A stretch of DNA of 64,000 bases from Maratus speciosus (GCA_963932465.1 OZ010786.1:595437038-595501037), one strand, 5' to 3'. Positions 44,838 to 55,166 are shown, counted from the stretch's first letter. Made by a program: numbers and translations. Notes: generated by a model from the letters alone, not told the origin.

Positions 44838-45045
44838 GCTGGGGTTTTTCATGCGATAACTTTAATTGATCTGGATAATAATATTTTCGTAATTTAGCTA
44901 CATGGACAATCTCCGTATTTCAGTTTTGAATTTTCCTATCTATCTCAAAGTTAACATCAAATAATTTATTAAGGATTCGATATGGGAACAAGTTTTTAGT
45001 GGCCCTTAAGGATAATTTAAAATTATATACTTTATAGTGCAAAAC
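44838..45045 (-). pseudogene. Integrase C-terminal remnant (gypsy-type pol)
   Basis: Minus-strand translation gives LSLRATKNLFPYRILNKLFD then FEIDRKIQN, a stop, and TEIVHVAKLRKYYYPDQL. The sequence resembles the end of gypsy-type integrases, where a GPYRVxxxxxxxNYxI segment is followed by VHVxRLKPY. No zinc-binding or DDE part remains upstream, because a SINE and other sequence follow. Confidence 0.65.
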
Positions 45046-45125
45046 TTAAATTTAAAAACAATAAAATATTTTTCAAGAACAAAATAAAATGATAAATAAT
45101 TCTCTTTTCAGGTTAGACTTTTTGG

Positions 45126-45367
45126 TTGGTTGGTTGTATTTATGTCGGCCAATTATCAACACGAGGGATATAGGCCCTAAGGGGGGAGTGCCCTTCGTGG
45201 GGGTCTTTCTAAGGGAACCTAACCCGTATTGACGCTTGGAGAACCAAGGTTCGAAGAAAACCACGAAAACTCCGAACGATTAGGCCAACGGGCGCGATTG
45301 GGATTGAAACCAGCACCTCCCGTCTACCAGCTTCGAGAGCAGAACCTCTCGGCCACTAGTGGGGCCT
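45126..45367 (-). mobile_element. tRNA-derived SINE, copy 2, with 13-bp TSD
   Basis: Minus-strand SINE: box A-like AGTGGCCGAGAGGTTCTGC, box B region GTGCTGGTTTCAATCCC (degraded), body as in 29051-29291, tail of CCAACCAACCAA. It is flanked by the perfect direct repeat TTAGACTTTTTGG at 45113-45125 and 45368-45380. Tail plus 13-bp TSD shows LINE-machinery retroposition into the gypsy element. Confidence 0.93.
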
Positions 45368-46089
45368 TTAGACTTTTTGGAGTAGTAAACTTTAAACACA
45401 ACACAACATAACAATTCCTCAACAAAAACATTCAAGAAATCCAAGCTTGTTTTTAAGACAAGAACATTTTTGCATATTTATCATCAGATATCATCAATCA
45501 TCAAGAAAAGTTATTAAACTTGAGTAGGTGCAATAGATCTTAGCATTAGAAATTTTATCAAAACATGGTGCAAACAAGGTCAACTTTACTATATTTAATC
45601 AAAACAACTTTTTTTTTTAACTATATTTTAATTGTCAAAATTCCAGTAAAAGGTTCACTCAATCCCATCTTTTCTCACTGAATTTATTTGAATTATAAGA
45701 AATTGGGTATAAACTAACCTTAACCAGAAATTCTACTCAATCAAAACATAGACGCTTAAATATCACAGTAATAATTTTTTTAAGTTAGACTAATTCTTTC
45801 ATAATTCATAAAAGATTTCAAAAATGTTTATTGCATGCTATATTTTACTTTAATTTACAAAATTTAATGAAAATTTAAATTATAATTTATCTAACAAAAT
45901 TCTAGCACAAGTTCTGCTAATTCCAACTTTTCTTACTGAATTATGTAAATTATAAGAAACCAGGAATTAACATTAACAGCAACCAGGAGATCTATAAAAA
46001 CTAGTATGTTGTGGCCATCACAAAACTTTCTTCTATATAAATCACGTCAATTAAATCATTTAAATAGTATAATAAATTACATCAATTTA

Positions 46090-46637
46090 GAACCAATTCG
46101 TATCAAAGTATACCTGAATTCGAAGTTTGATGAAAATTCGTGCATTAGTTATTGAGATAGAGTTGTAGGGGAAATTCTGGAAAATTCAGCATAGCAGCGC
46201 CACCTGTTGGGCGATTTGCACCAAAACACAAACAGCACTAATTCATATTAAGGTATACCGGAATCTGAAGTTTGATGAAAATCGGTGTATTAGTTCTGGA
46301 GCTAGAGCTATTGTGGAAATCACAAAAAATGCAGCACAGCAGCGCCTCCTGTTGAGCGATTTAAACGAAAAGGTACAAAACATAATTTCATGTCAAGGAC
46401 TAACTGAATCTAAAGTTTGATGAAAATCCGTGCATTAGTTCTTGAGATAGAGCTTTTGCGGAAATCCTGAAAAATGCTACATAGCAGCGGCGATTTACAC
46501 CAAAAACTAATCAGCACCAATCTATATCAGGGACTACCTGAATCTAATTTTTTATTAAATTCCGTGCTTTAGTTCTTGAGATAGAGCGCCCACAAAATTT
46601 GTGTCACATACAGACAGACAGACGGACGGACAGACGA

Positions 46638-46671
<34 letters not shown>

Positions 46672-46800
46672 TCACAGACAGCCATTTTGTAAAAACATGT
46701 TTTTTGGAATCTCTGACCCCAAAAACGTATAAATCCGTCGAAAACTGGAATTCGAAAATTTTCAAGAAACCGATACTTTCTTCTTGTCAAGATAGAAGAA
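46090..46800 (-). repeat. Minisatellite of about 130 bp plus (CAGA)n inside gypsy element
   Basis: Four degenerate direct units: TGAATT/TGAATCT..AAGTTTGATGAAAAT, then CGTGCATTAGTT.TTGAGATAGAG, then GCAGCGCC.CCTGTTG.GCGATTT. The last is followed by CACATACAGACAGACAGACGG to 46680 and a conserved ending (ACATGTTTTTTGGAATCTCTGA). Probably a non-autonomous element tail inserted between gag and pol; type unknown. Confidence 0.7.
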
Positions 46801-46818
46801 AGTAAAAACTATAATTTT

Positions 46819-47175
46819 TTAATTTAGCTTTATATTTACCTTTTTATGAAAATATTGTTCTAATTCATTTAAGTCATTTAACTTTAAAGCTGCAAAATCA
46901 GAAAATCTTGGAACATAAACACTAATAAATTTTTCAGTGAGAAGCCCAGAATTTTTTTCAAAACTAGTGCACCCCAGACAATCATTTATATAAACCTTCA
47001 ATGCTTCTCCTTTGAAATATTTAGAAATATTATTTAATTTCCAATTTTCCTCTTTTTTCTCGGTAATGCAAGATTTCTCAAAATGTATTAACCAAGGTTG
47101 TATTTTCATACCGGACTCTGGGTCAAAGGGAACAATATTTATTTCACTCATGGTGTTACTTGATTTTTTTAACAA
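46819..47175 (-). pseudogene. gag-like ORF of gypsy-type element (truncated)
   Basis: 118 codons from ATG at 47175, the only long intact frame of the element. It contains VPFDPESGMKIQPWLIHFEK, an aromatic ISKYFKGEALKVYIND segment and RFSDFAALKLNDLNELEQYF, resembling the start of the capsid region in retrotransposon Gag proteins (W..FE...W.....F..GEA pattern). The usual Gag continues for 200 residues or more with a zinc knuckle, so this is a truncated fragment. Confidence 0.7.
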
Positions 47176-48292
47176 TTCTATGTCTTAATTGTATATAGGA
47201 GGGATAACTTATTTATATAAAAATGCAGTAGTATAAACATAATTAAAAAATATATAACTTTAAATTAAATAAACAATGTAAATATATATTTTTTTTCTTA
47301 ATAAATAATAACAACAACTAAATAATTCATTTTCTAACAACAATAATAATAATAACAATATTGTAAATAAATAGAAATCTACTAAAATACTATAATAAAT
47401 AATATATTCTCACCCACAGAAAGGAGTTTTTCTCAACATAACTTCTGGCCGGAGAGCTAGAATTTTATTTAAAAAGAAAAATCGTGCATTCAATTTAATG
47501 TGAGACCTATTTCCGCCACTTGGAGGTATCAGGAATTTTTAATCATTCTATTAAGTCGTTGAAACTTAGTGATATTCCACTGTCAGAGTTTTACTGACAT
47601 TCGTTCATGAAAACATCTCTCAACGTAATCATACTTATTGATAATCGATAATAATAATTCACATTGTATAGTCAGAACATTTCTGACATTCTGAAGTTTC
47701 GATGAGTTTCTCTACAAATCATTACTTTAGTAAAGCAAGTGATCATCCTGTCGGCTTATGTAGCATTTTGCTAACGACTTTCAGATATTTAGGCGACACC
47801 AGTACACTTCGACATAAAATGTAGTAGAGCAATCAAAACCATCCATCCGTTATATTGAAAATACCGGATTGCAGTCAAGGTGGCGAGAAAAAACAGGCTC
47901 GAAAAACATTGGGATAATTTCCCTTGCGTAATGAATATAGAGAATCATCGTTACTTTTTAAACTGTTTTTATTCACAAAAAACATAGTAATACACTTCCA
48001 GTAGTTATTCCATCCACTCTCAAAAATCGATCATCGCTTCATAAAACGTTAGATGTTATAAGAATAGGATCTGCACATTAGAACGTTCACTCCAAGCGAC
48101 TCAACTTAATTAGACAACCAGAAAAACGTAAAATCTTTTCTCCATCGCCGATGTAACGATATTTGTACTCCGAACAACAACGCGCGGACGGATACAGAAA
48201 AATAACAGACCAATGCTAGAAGAGACGTGGGGGAGGATGGGACATAGAACAAATTACGATTCGATGGGAAAGGATGACGTCGATAAAGAACT

Positions 48293-48299
48293 CTTTATA
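48293..48299 (-). promoter_or_regulatory. Candidate TATA box of LTR promoter (5' LTR)
   Basis: TATAAAG in GCCGTATAAAGAGTT, as in the 3' LTR. The MITE insertion lies upstream of it on the minus strand, so it would separate the promoter from distal U3. Confidence 0.5.
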
Positions 48300-48538
48300 C
48301 GGCGTCATAATAAAAGTGCAAATAGCGCTGGTGGACGCATGGAATTATGGGTATAGAACACGAAAGAATAAATGATATTAAAACATTCGAAAGAAAGAGA
48401 ATTTAGTTTTAGAATAAAATGTCAAAGTAATTTAATGGGTTTTATAAAATTAGGCGAATGGATTAAGGTTTTTAGAATAATAAAAGAATACGCAACTTTA
48501 AATGCATGAAATAAAAGACAAAAGATATTAAGATATTA

Positions 48539-48971
48539 TTAAAACCCCCTCACTGACAAGCCCGTGTTAATACGTTCAATAAGCTCCAGGTTTCACTGCA
48601 ATACAAGCAGTATTTAAAGTAATATAATTCAATTGATTTAATGTATTTTTAATACATTGAACAATGATTACCGTAATTTCCGGTGTATAGCCCGCAGACC
48701 AAACAATTCAGTTTGGACCCAGATATTTTATTCAGTATTTGAAGACCAATATTTACCGAGATCTAAAAAGTTACATTTTATTTAAAAAAAATTCTGGGTC
48801 TAAACACGATTGTTTGATCCGCGGGCTATACACCGGAAATTACGGTAATACTCCCAAGGATTGCATTTATATTCGTTGTTAAGTTTTTTTTTTTTTTTTT
48901 ATAAAATGTTCAAAGAATCTTTTCTTTAAGCATTACAATTTTGCTCTTTTCCAAGACAGTCGGAGGGTTAA
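48539..48971. mobile_element. TTAA element inside 5' LTR
   Basis: The 3' LTR reads GATATTATTAAAGATAGG (42914) where the 5' LTR has GATATTATTAA + insert + TTAAAGATAGG. The ends after TTAA are AACCCCCTCACTGAC and (inverse) CCCTCCGACTGTC. The insert therefore arrived after the LTR retrotransposon, and it holds a further MITE. Confidence 0.88.
48671..48845. mobile_element. TA-flanked palindromic MITE (CCGTAATTTCCGG), copy 2
   Basis: Same family as 20565-20739: CCGTAATTTCCGGTGTATAG and the inverse, TA on both sides. Fourth nesting level (piggyBac, gypsy LTR, TTAA MITE, this). Confidence 0.88.
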
Positions 48972-49288
48972 AGATAGGTAAAAAAGGAAAAATATTAAGA
49001 ATTTGAAATAGTTTTACTAAGAAAAAGAGGCGAAAATTTTTATTATTACATATATATATATATATATAACTCAATATAATATAATTATAACGTAATAAAA
49101 TATAAAAATATATAATATAAATTATGAAATACATAGTATTATATGGGCAGTGATGATTAATAGTAATAAACGGTACTAAGAGTAAAAAATAGAAAGTAAA
49201 CAATAGTTGAGCGTGGTAATCCACTTCGGTCAAAATGACAGCTTTGGCGGTTATAGGTATACGTTTTTGCCGGCGGTTCTAGTGTTAA

Positions 49289-50905
49289 ACCGTCTTGTAA
49301 TACATTTTTGTGACGTCGTGTGATACATAATAAGGCACTTAATAAAAGGAAGTCTATGAAATAAGTTTATTTCATACTTAAGAACGCTTTAAATACAGTA
49401 TATTTGTATGTAATTCTGACAAAATACCACTTTTTTTTGTTGTTCCAGAACAAGTGAAACGAGCGAAATTCCAAAATTTATTATATACTGTTTTACTGCG
49501 AACATTTTTAGTAATAATGTATCTTTTTTATATTTCTTTACCTATGATTTAATTTTTGAAGAGATTAAAAACGTAACTTTCCAAAATTTAATTTTATAAT
49601 TGCTTACAATTTTTCTTTAAATGTTGACTTTACTTTATTCTCCAAAAATCCACAAAGTTTTTGCATAAATTTTCTGACAGCTGCCGTTAGCACATCGATT
49701 AAACAATAAATACCATTTCTTAAATTTCTAATTATTTTTATCAATGCTTCAGAAGCTAATACCTTTGAAAAAGCACATACTTTTAGAAGAAATATCGCTT
49801 TAATTATTTAGTATTTGAATTAAAGAAGTAATTATTCCGTCTGTTTCAAAAAGGTCCTTTTAAAAATATCTTTTTTCAGCTAACCTTATTGCATAGCGAA
49901 TTTTTAATGGTACATAATAAAAGTAAAAGAAACGTTCAGAAAGAAGGGAACATGAATTGGATAAAATTTATTTAATTTGTATTATCTTAAGGCTCTTTTC
50001 ACTTATATATCAGTTCAAGTAACTGCATCTGTGTTACTTTATGTTTTTAAGTTCTGCAAAAAACATATATAAAGATTAAAACATATATAAAGATTAACTA
50101 AGACTGACAGAATAATTGCTACTCTTAATCTGAGTTTATTGAAGCTTTGCTAAACGTATTTCTTTTCATGAATTAATGCGAATTTAAAATTTTGAAGGAA
50201 ATCAGTTTAAAAAGATTTCAAATTAAAACAAACATTTTTTCTTTTGTTTTCATATGTATATACAGGGTTCGTACGGGTACCGTTATTTTCAAGGCGAAAT
50301 ATAAGTATTTTTTAATATAAAAATAAATCTAGTTTAAACTCGCGAAATTTCGGCTTATTTAAGAAGAGATTTTGTATAAGAAAATACCGGTACCGAAGAC
50401 TTTCTTAGTCTGGAAATTCAAGCACCCGTACAAACCCTGCATATATATATATAAACACATTTTAGTGTACAATTTTAATATGTTTATCCGAAAATTTAAA
50501 ATTTCCTAAAAAAATATGCCTAATGGAAGCTATGCAAGAATAAACAATTCCTGTACATGGATTACATTTACAAAAAACAAAAAAATAAAATTTCCCGTTT
50601 GGAATAATTGCGTATTCATTGATGTGAAAACTCTTCACTGCCACTTGAATATTCCATTGTAGTTAACATTGTTTTATTATATTTAAAAGCGAATACAAAA
50701 ATCACGCTGCGGTAAATAATCATAACAACTGCGATAACAAGGAAATTTTTAATTTATTTTCTACTTAAAGATCCGCTTTAAGAAACTAAATTTCAAGATC
50801 ATTGAATTATTTAGCAAACACAGACTGCATATTTTATTACATTAGAATTGATCTTCACTGCTTAATAAATCCTTCATTTGGATAAAGCAATAATGCAAAT
50901 AATGC
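49289..50905. repeat. Segmental repeat block C, copy 2, right part
   Basis: Continues block C after the piggyBac insertion: ACCGTC.TGTA.T.CATTTTTGTG and later TTTCCAAAATTTAATTTTATAA match 20856 and 22460. Contains the hAT-like MITE 50263-50439. No gene. Confidence 0.82.
50263..50439. mobile_element. hAT-like MITE, CAGGGTTCGTACGGGT ends, copy 2
   Basis: TIR CAGGGTTCGTACGGGT. Flanks TGTATATA and CATATATA agree at 6 of 8 bases. The block C copy 1 empty site is CATTTGTATTTATGTAAACAC (23305). The core includes GGTACCGTTATTTTCAAGG and CGCGAAATTTCGGCTTATTT. Confidence 0.85.
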
Positions 50906-50909
50906 ATAA

Positions 50910-50912
<3 letters not shown>

Positions 50913-50956
<44 letters not shown>
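50913..50956. repeat. (AT)n microsatellite
   Basis: About 44 bp of pure TA repeat at the place where copy 1 has a TA-flanked mariner-type MITE. Confidence 0.85.
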
Positions 50957-50959
<3 letters not shown>

Positions 50960-51310
50960 CTAATAATATACTTTTTAGTAATAATGTGTCTTTTTTCATA
51001 TTTCTAATATGACTATAACGCGTATTACTAATATATAAACTCATATTTTATGTTTTATACGGAGTTGGAGCTCTAGTTGGAACACTGAGTTGAATAGTTT
51101 TCACTTTTTTTGGTTTTCTTTGAGATTTCTTTTATAAAGTTAGAATGAGTTTTGGGAACCCGTTCCTGATGTGAAAGTAGTTTCTTCTAAAAAAACTGCA
51201 ACCAAAATTGAAAAGTACAAACAAACAACACTAGAGATGAACTTCAGCAATTCTAACAAAAAATTATTAAAATGCAAGCGGAAATTTTGAAAAGCATTGA
51301 ATTGAATTTA

Positions 51311-51471
51311 CATAGCTGCCAGTTTGTACTGTTTTTTGTTGCCACAAAAATTTTATAGAAAGTTCTGTCTTGTTTCATCGTTAGAAATTATAAGATATCA
51401 GAGTTTGTTATATGTAAAATTTACTGTTAAATTTTAGTGTCGAGAAAAATCCGTACAAGTTGGCAGCTATG
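51311..51471. mobile_element. Small MITE, CATAGCTGCCA ends
   Basis: The left CATAGCTGCCAGTTTGTAC and the inverse of CATAGCTGCCAACTTGTACG on the right. No clear TSD. The interior has GCCACAAAAATTTTATAGAA and TTTACTGTTAAATTTTAGTG, i.e. the shared core. The ends resemble those of 54831-54981. Confidence 0.72.
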
Positions 51472-51734
51472 CCTCCATTATTTTAAAATTAGCTTCCGAG
51501 TGTCTCCGCGTGATTACCGTATATTCCGAAAAGCTTTTTCTAGATTTTACAGGGAAATCCTGCCAGCAATGTTACCAGTTTTCTCCTGTAATTCCTACAG
51601 AGAAATTCTATTGAATTGGTATAGATTTTCGCCCTATGAAACAGTATTTAATCATGTTAAAAACCAAATGTTTCTTTAAAATTCAAACAGCGTAGGGAAA
51701 AAGCCAATCCTGCTCAATAGACGCATTTGGTGTT

Positions 51735-52184
51735 GCAATCATTGAAGAGGAACTGACAATATCCTTTAAATAGTGAAGCTTCAATTGTGACTGGGGGTTG
51801 AATACCACAGGTGGAAACTTCCACCAGTAAAATTAAATAGAGATTTTCTCGTTATTTAAATACTTTATTAATGCAACATTTTAGTCTTAAATAATAGAAG
51901 AAACAAATATTCTTTTTTACTGGTGTAAATTTACTTTGGCTGTAGTCAAACCCTGCGTTTCCGCCATATTGTGACAACATAGACAACCTTCTGTCAATGT
52001 CGCTGAAAAACATTATAATACCTGGACAAACTGACACCAGTAAAATCAAATAGAAACTTTTTTTCATATTTCTGAAAAAAAATCGCCATGGAAAAGGCGC
52101 TTAAATCAGACGAAATTTTCTATTCAAATTTTCTGGTGGGAAGTTTACCCCAGCGCGGCAGTAATAAGAGACCACTGATCCTGT
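51735..52184. repeat. Core-containing repeat, copy 1
   Basis: Homologous to 53628-53885 plus 54343-54500: GAGGAACTGACA.TATCCTT, GTTTCCGCCATATTGTGACA, ACATAGACAACCTTCTGTCA and AATACCTGGACAAACTGACACC. Contains cores at about 51815-51880 and 52035-52140, with CACCAG and CTGGTG edges. Confidence 0.7.
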
Positions 52185-52392
52185 TTAACCCCTTCGGGAC
52201 GGGAGCCTTTTACGAAATTTTTAATCTTTTGTCACCGTTTTTTAAAAACAGAAATTTGTGTCTTTTTGAATCGAGAAAATGCGCTGATTAAATAAGGCAA
52301 ATTTTACAGTAAAATTTTACTGGTGAGGAAAAACAAGGATTCTGAGAGCATCATGCGGCACGTATACGTGCCGCTCGTCCCCAAGGGGTTAA
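52185..52392. mobile_element. TTAACCCCTTCGGGAC family, copy 2 (intact)
   Basis: Ends TTAACCCCTTCGGGACGGG and CGCTCGTCCCCAAGGGGTTAA, 208 bp. Core 52232-52326 (CACCGTTTTTTAAAAACAG, GATTAAATAAGGCAAATTTT, AGTAAAATTTTACTGGTG). It shares its right TTAA with the next element, which starts at 52389. Confidence 0.92.
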
Positions 52393-52982
52393 CCCCTTCC
52401 CGGTCGCTTAATATTTGAAAAAACTCATCAATAGTGTACCTATTTTTTTATTACAGAAATTGAATAATTATAAGGTTTCTAAATAAAATATGCAATTAGT
52501 TTATTTTTAAGCCGAAAAAACAATATTTTATAGCCATATTCATATTTGTATAAAAGCCATCATGCGAGAATTATGTGTCTTAACCTCTTAAGCTCCGCCT
52601 CCGATAAATGTAGGTTACTTTTTTTTATTATTCAGATTGTTTGATTCCCACCACCGTAGTTTACGGCAGGTAAAATGATGCGAAAATAAAGCCATTTACA
52701 CTATTAAAAAAAAAAAAAACTGGTGGGAGTCAAACAATCTGAATTAAAAGATAGTAGCCTACATTTATCGGGGGCGGAGCTTAAGAGGTTAAGACACATA
52801 ATTCTCGCATGATGACTTTTATACAAATATGAATATGGCTATAAAATATTGTTTTTTTCGCCTTAAAAATAAACTAATTGCATATTTTTAGAAACCTTAT
52901 AATTATTCAATTTCTGTAACAAAAAAAATAGGTACACTTTTGATGGTTTTTTTCAAATATTAAGCGACCGTGAAGGGGCTAA
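52389..52982. mobile_element. TTAACCCCTTCCCGGTCGC palindrome (host of a nested element)
   Basis: Left arm TTAACCCCTTCCCGGTCGC; right arm the inverse (GCGACCGTGAAGGGGCTAA, target mutated). Pairing is nearly complete through CCTTATAATTATTCAATTTC and CATATTCATATTTGTATAAA to the centre GAATTATGTGTCTTAAGACA. Removing 52580-52792 leaves a hairpin of about 380 bp with almost no loop. Confidence 0.88.
52580..52792. mobile_element. TTAACCTCTTAAGCTCCGCC palindrome at apex of another
   Basis: Ends TTAACCTCTTAAGCTCCGCC and GGCGGAGCTTAAGAGGTTAA (perfect). Inner GATTGTTTGATTCCCACCA pairs with ACTGGTGGGAGTCAAACAATC. Inserted exactly at the TTAA at the centre of the surrounding palindrome (GTGTCTTAA ... TTAAGACAC). 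Confidence 0.9.
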
Positions 52983-53627
52983 TATTCCAGTTATCATCAG
53001 AAAGGCTTGATTCACCAGAATCCATATCAAAATGACAAAAATATTACATATCTATGACAAATGTATGGCAAATTATAGATCGTACAAATCAAACCAGAGT
53101 GCTAATATTCAAAGACTTCAAATGGAAATTCCAGTTCAATTTTTCTGGTTGCAGAAGTTTTTTTCTAGCAATTACATCTCCAGCCCGAGAATATGACGGG
53201 CACGAGAAATAACGAACGACACCTCAGCCCGAGATATTGACGGAAGCGAGAATTAAGGGGTTAAAAAAAATAGCTGCCATCTTGTGACAACCTCCTCAGT
53301 TACTTCTCTCGCAACCTGATAGACATTACACTATATGCCTCCAACTCTTTATATATAACTCCATTGTTTCAATATTACAAAAACTCTATTTAACTGTAAC
53401 CTGTACACAATTGGCGAGATCACCTGCATTTTACTTTACAGAAATTCTGGTAATACTGGAAATATATATAAAAAATTCTTTTGTACGCTATCACACCCGT
53501 TTTCTTTACAGCATTTCTGGTGTTTTATGGATTTGTTAAAAGTCAATAGTGTGGATGAATGTTAAGGCTTGAATGCATTCCTCTAGAGGGCGAAAATGAT
53601 ATTTATACCATGGGACTATTAATAAAA
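52983..53627. other. Mixed remnants
   Basis: 53180-53264 holds two overlapping fragments of the TTAACCCCTTAATTCTCGC end (GAGAATTAAGGGGTTAA at 53248-53264), without a partner end. 53275-53330 (CATCTTGTGACAACCTCCTC) is repeated at 54530-54590. No gene. Confidence 0.5.
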
Positions 53628-54600
53628 AGGAACTGACATATCCTTAAACTAATGAAGTTTCAACTGTAACCGCTTTCGTAGGGGTTGATTACCGGCGAGA
53701 AAAACGTCCACCAGTAAATTTAAATAGAAATTTTTCCTTATGTAAACACTTTATAAACGCAAAATTTCAATCATGAATAATGCCAGAAATGTATATCCAT
53801 TTTTACTAGTGAAAGTTTAATTTCCCGGTAGTCAGGTGCAGCGTTTTCGCCATATTGTGACAACTTAGACAACCTCGTGTCAGTGCGTTGCCACCGAAAC
53901 ACTCCAGGCCTGAGGACACGAGTTGTGACGTCATCACTAATGGACCGACTTCTCACTAGTGTTAGAATTCACACCAGAAAATTTTGAATGCAATTTTCTT
54001 TTATTTTATTTGAGGAATAACTATCATCTTATAAAACAATAATAACTATTTACACTTACTGGTGAGAATTTGGAGTATCCCAATAAAATTTCAACCAGAT
54101 GCGGCAACACTGAGTCATTCCGCGTCTGGCTGAATTTTTATTTAAGGATTTCGAATTCTCACCAGTAAGTTTAAATAGTTATTATTGTTTTATAAGAGAA
54201 TAGCTATTCCGCAAATAAAATAAAAGAAAATTGCTATTAAAGATTTTCCGGTGTGAATTCCATCACTAGTGAGAAATCGGTAGATGATGATGACGTCACA
54301 ACTCATGTCCTCAGGCCTTGATTGTTTCGGTGGCAACGGTCGGTGTCAGTGAAAAAGATTGTAATACCTGAACAAATTGACACCAGCAAGAAGAATTTTG
54401 TGTCATATTTGTAAGAATATATTTCCACGATTCAGGAATTTAAATAAGACGAAATTTTTTTATCCAAATTTAGTGGTGGGATGTTTTCTCCGGTGGTAAA
54501 AAGCAACTGTCGATCCGATGTAAAAATCAGCCGTCATCTTGTGATAACCTCCTCAGTTACTTCACTCGTAACTGGTAGACGTAACTAGATGTCTCCTCCT
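53628..54600. repeat. Core-containing repeat, copy 2, interrupted by a MITE
   Basis: Matches 51735-52184 on both sides of the 457-bp MITE 53886-54342, so copy 1 (ACAACCTTCTGTCAATGTCG, about 51984) supplies the empty site. Confidence 0.72.
53886..54342. mobile_element. Palindromic MITE with 9-bp TSD (Mutator-like), copy 2
   Basis: TIR CGTTGCCACCGAAACA, then AGGCCTGAGGACACGAGTTG and TGACGTCATCA, inverted at the right. GTGTCAGTG is duplicated exactly at 53877-53885 and 54343-54351, the 9-bp TSD typical of Mutator-like elements. Two cores, one per arm (53970-54066, 54159-54256), each edged CACCAG and CTGGTG/CCGGTG. Better preserved than 14112-14563. Confidence 0.88.
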
Positions 54601-54830
54601 CTTATTCATAACTACATTATTTATACCAAATAATAGAGAAAATGTTCACTTTACAGAAAATGGAGGTATTCTGTTTAAAATGCAGTAGAATATATGTTAA
54701 AATAACTGTTATTTTAACAGTGTAGTCTTTGAAATAAGAGTTTTATTTATTAAAGTTTAGAAATTGATGAATTATTACTTTTACGAATTCAGTTTGTTTC
54801 AATATGTGTTAAAAAGGGACAAAATAACAG
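54601..54830. repeat. Segmental repeat block D, copy 2, start
   Basis: 54735-54830 matches 28097-28180 (TTATTAAAGTTT, then ATTGATGAATTATTACTTTT). Bases before that are unassigned. Confidence 0.7.
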
Positions 54831-54981
54831 CAGAGCTGCCAAGTCTTCGGCTTTTTGGATACCGCTATTTTATTACAGAAAATTTTGTTTTATTGAATTC
54901 GGACATTTTGACGATTTAAGAGAACTAGATTTTCTCTAAAATAATAGTGGTGTTCAAAAAGCCGGAGACTTGGCAACTCTG
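54831..54981. mobile_element. MITE with CAGAGCTGCCAAGTCT ends
   Basis: Left CAGAGCTGCCAAGTCTTCGG; right inverse of CAGAGTTGCCAAGTCTCCGG. TAACAG flanks both sides (54825-54830, 54982-54987), and the block D copy 1 site (AACAAAAATGAAGTATTTT, about 28173) lacks the insert. Core 54861-54952 aligns along its whole length with that of 30222-30440. Confidence 0.83.
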
Positions 54982-55166
54982 TAACAGTATTTTTTATAAA
55001 TATCACTTGGCAAGTAATCCATGTAGTTTTTGAATTTAGAACTATTCATTCAGAATAATTATGAAAAAGATTTTTTTCAGATTATGAGTTACAGTTTACC
55101 TATGTATAGTTCGATAAATATGTATAATTCACAAAAGCTTACAATAAGAGAACTATTAGATAACAT

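Larger units (their letters stand above)
42152..49050 (-). mobile_element. Ty3/gypsy-type LTR retrotransposon, internally deleted
   Basis: Minus-strand order: 5' LTR (49050-47759), leader, gag-like ORF (47175-46819), a minisatellite region, an integrase C-terminal fragment (about 45045-44838), polypurine tract, 3' LTR (43002-42152). Protease, reverse transcriptase and RNase H are absent. It is inserted in an (AT)n tract of the piggyBac element, with AT repeats on both sides, so no unique TSD can be read. No TGG-starting primer-binding site is evident after the 5' LTR. Confidence 0.85.
47759..49050 (-). repeat. 5' LTR of gypsy-type element, with nested MITEs
   Basis: Matches 42152-43002 apart from a 433-bp TTAA insertion at 48539-48971; the LTR proper is about 860 bp. 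On the minus strand it begins TGTAATAATAAAAATT and ends TGCTACA (TG...CA form). It differs from the 3' LTR by scattered substitutions and small indels, so the element is not very recent. Confidence 0.87.
38810..49288. mobile_element. piggyBac-type element with nested gypsy element
   Basis: The left end TTAACACTAGAGCTGCC is followed by GGTCATTTTGACCG; the right end GGCGGTTCTAGTGTTAA is preceded by CGGTCAAAATGACAGC. TTAA flanks both. Block C copy 1 has the uninterrupted target GCATTTAAACCGTCATGTA (about 20853). The element's own sequence is about 38810-40050 (duplicated at 40923-42151) plus 49051-49288; the gypsy element fills the rest. The transposase N-terminal half is deleted. Confidence 0.9.

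Noticed and set aside
46569..46805. ORFs rich in repeated Cys-Leu-Ser-Val or Asp-Arg-Gln-Thr
   Set aside because: Translation of the (CAGA)n microsatellite.
47700..47758. Primer-binding site of the gypsy element
   Set aside because: The minus-strand sequence after the 5' LTR (ATAAGCCGACAGG) does not begin TGG and I cannot match it to a tRNA 3' end.
48910..49233. 107-codon Tyr/Ile-rich ORF
   Set aside because: Spans a MITE end, an LTR boundary and an (AT)n tract, so it is accidental.
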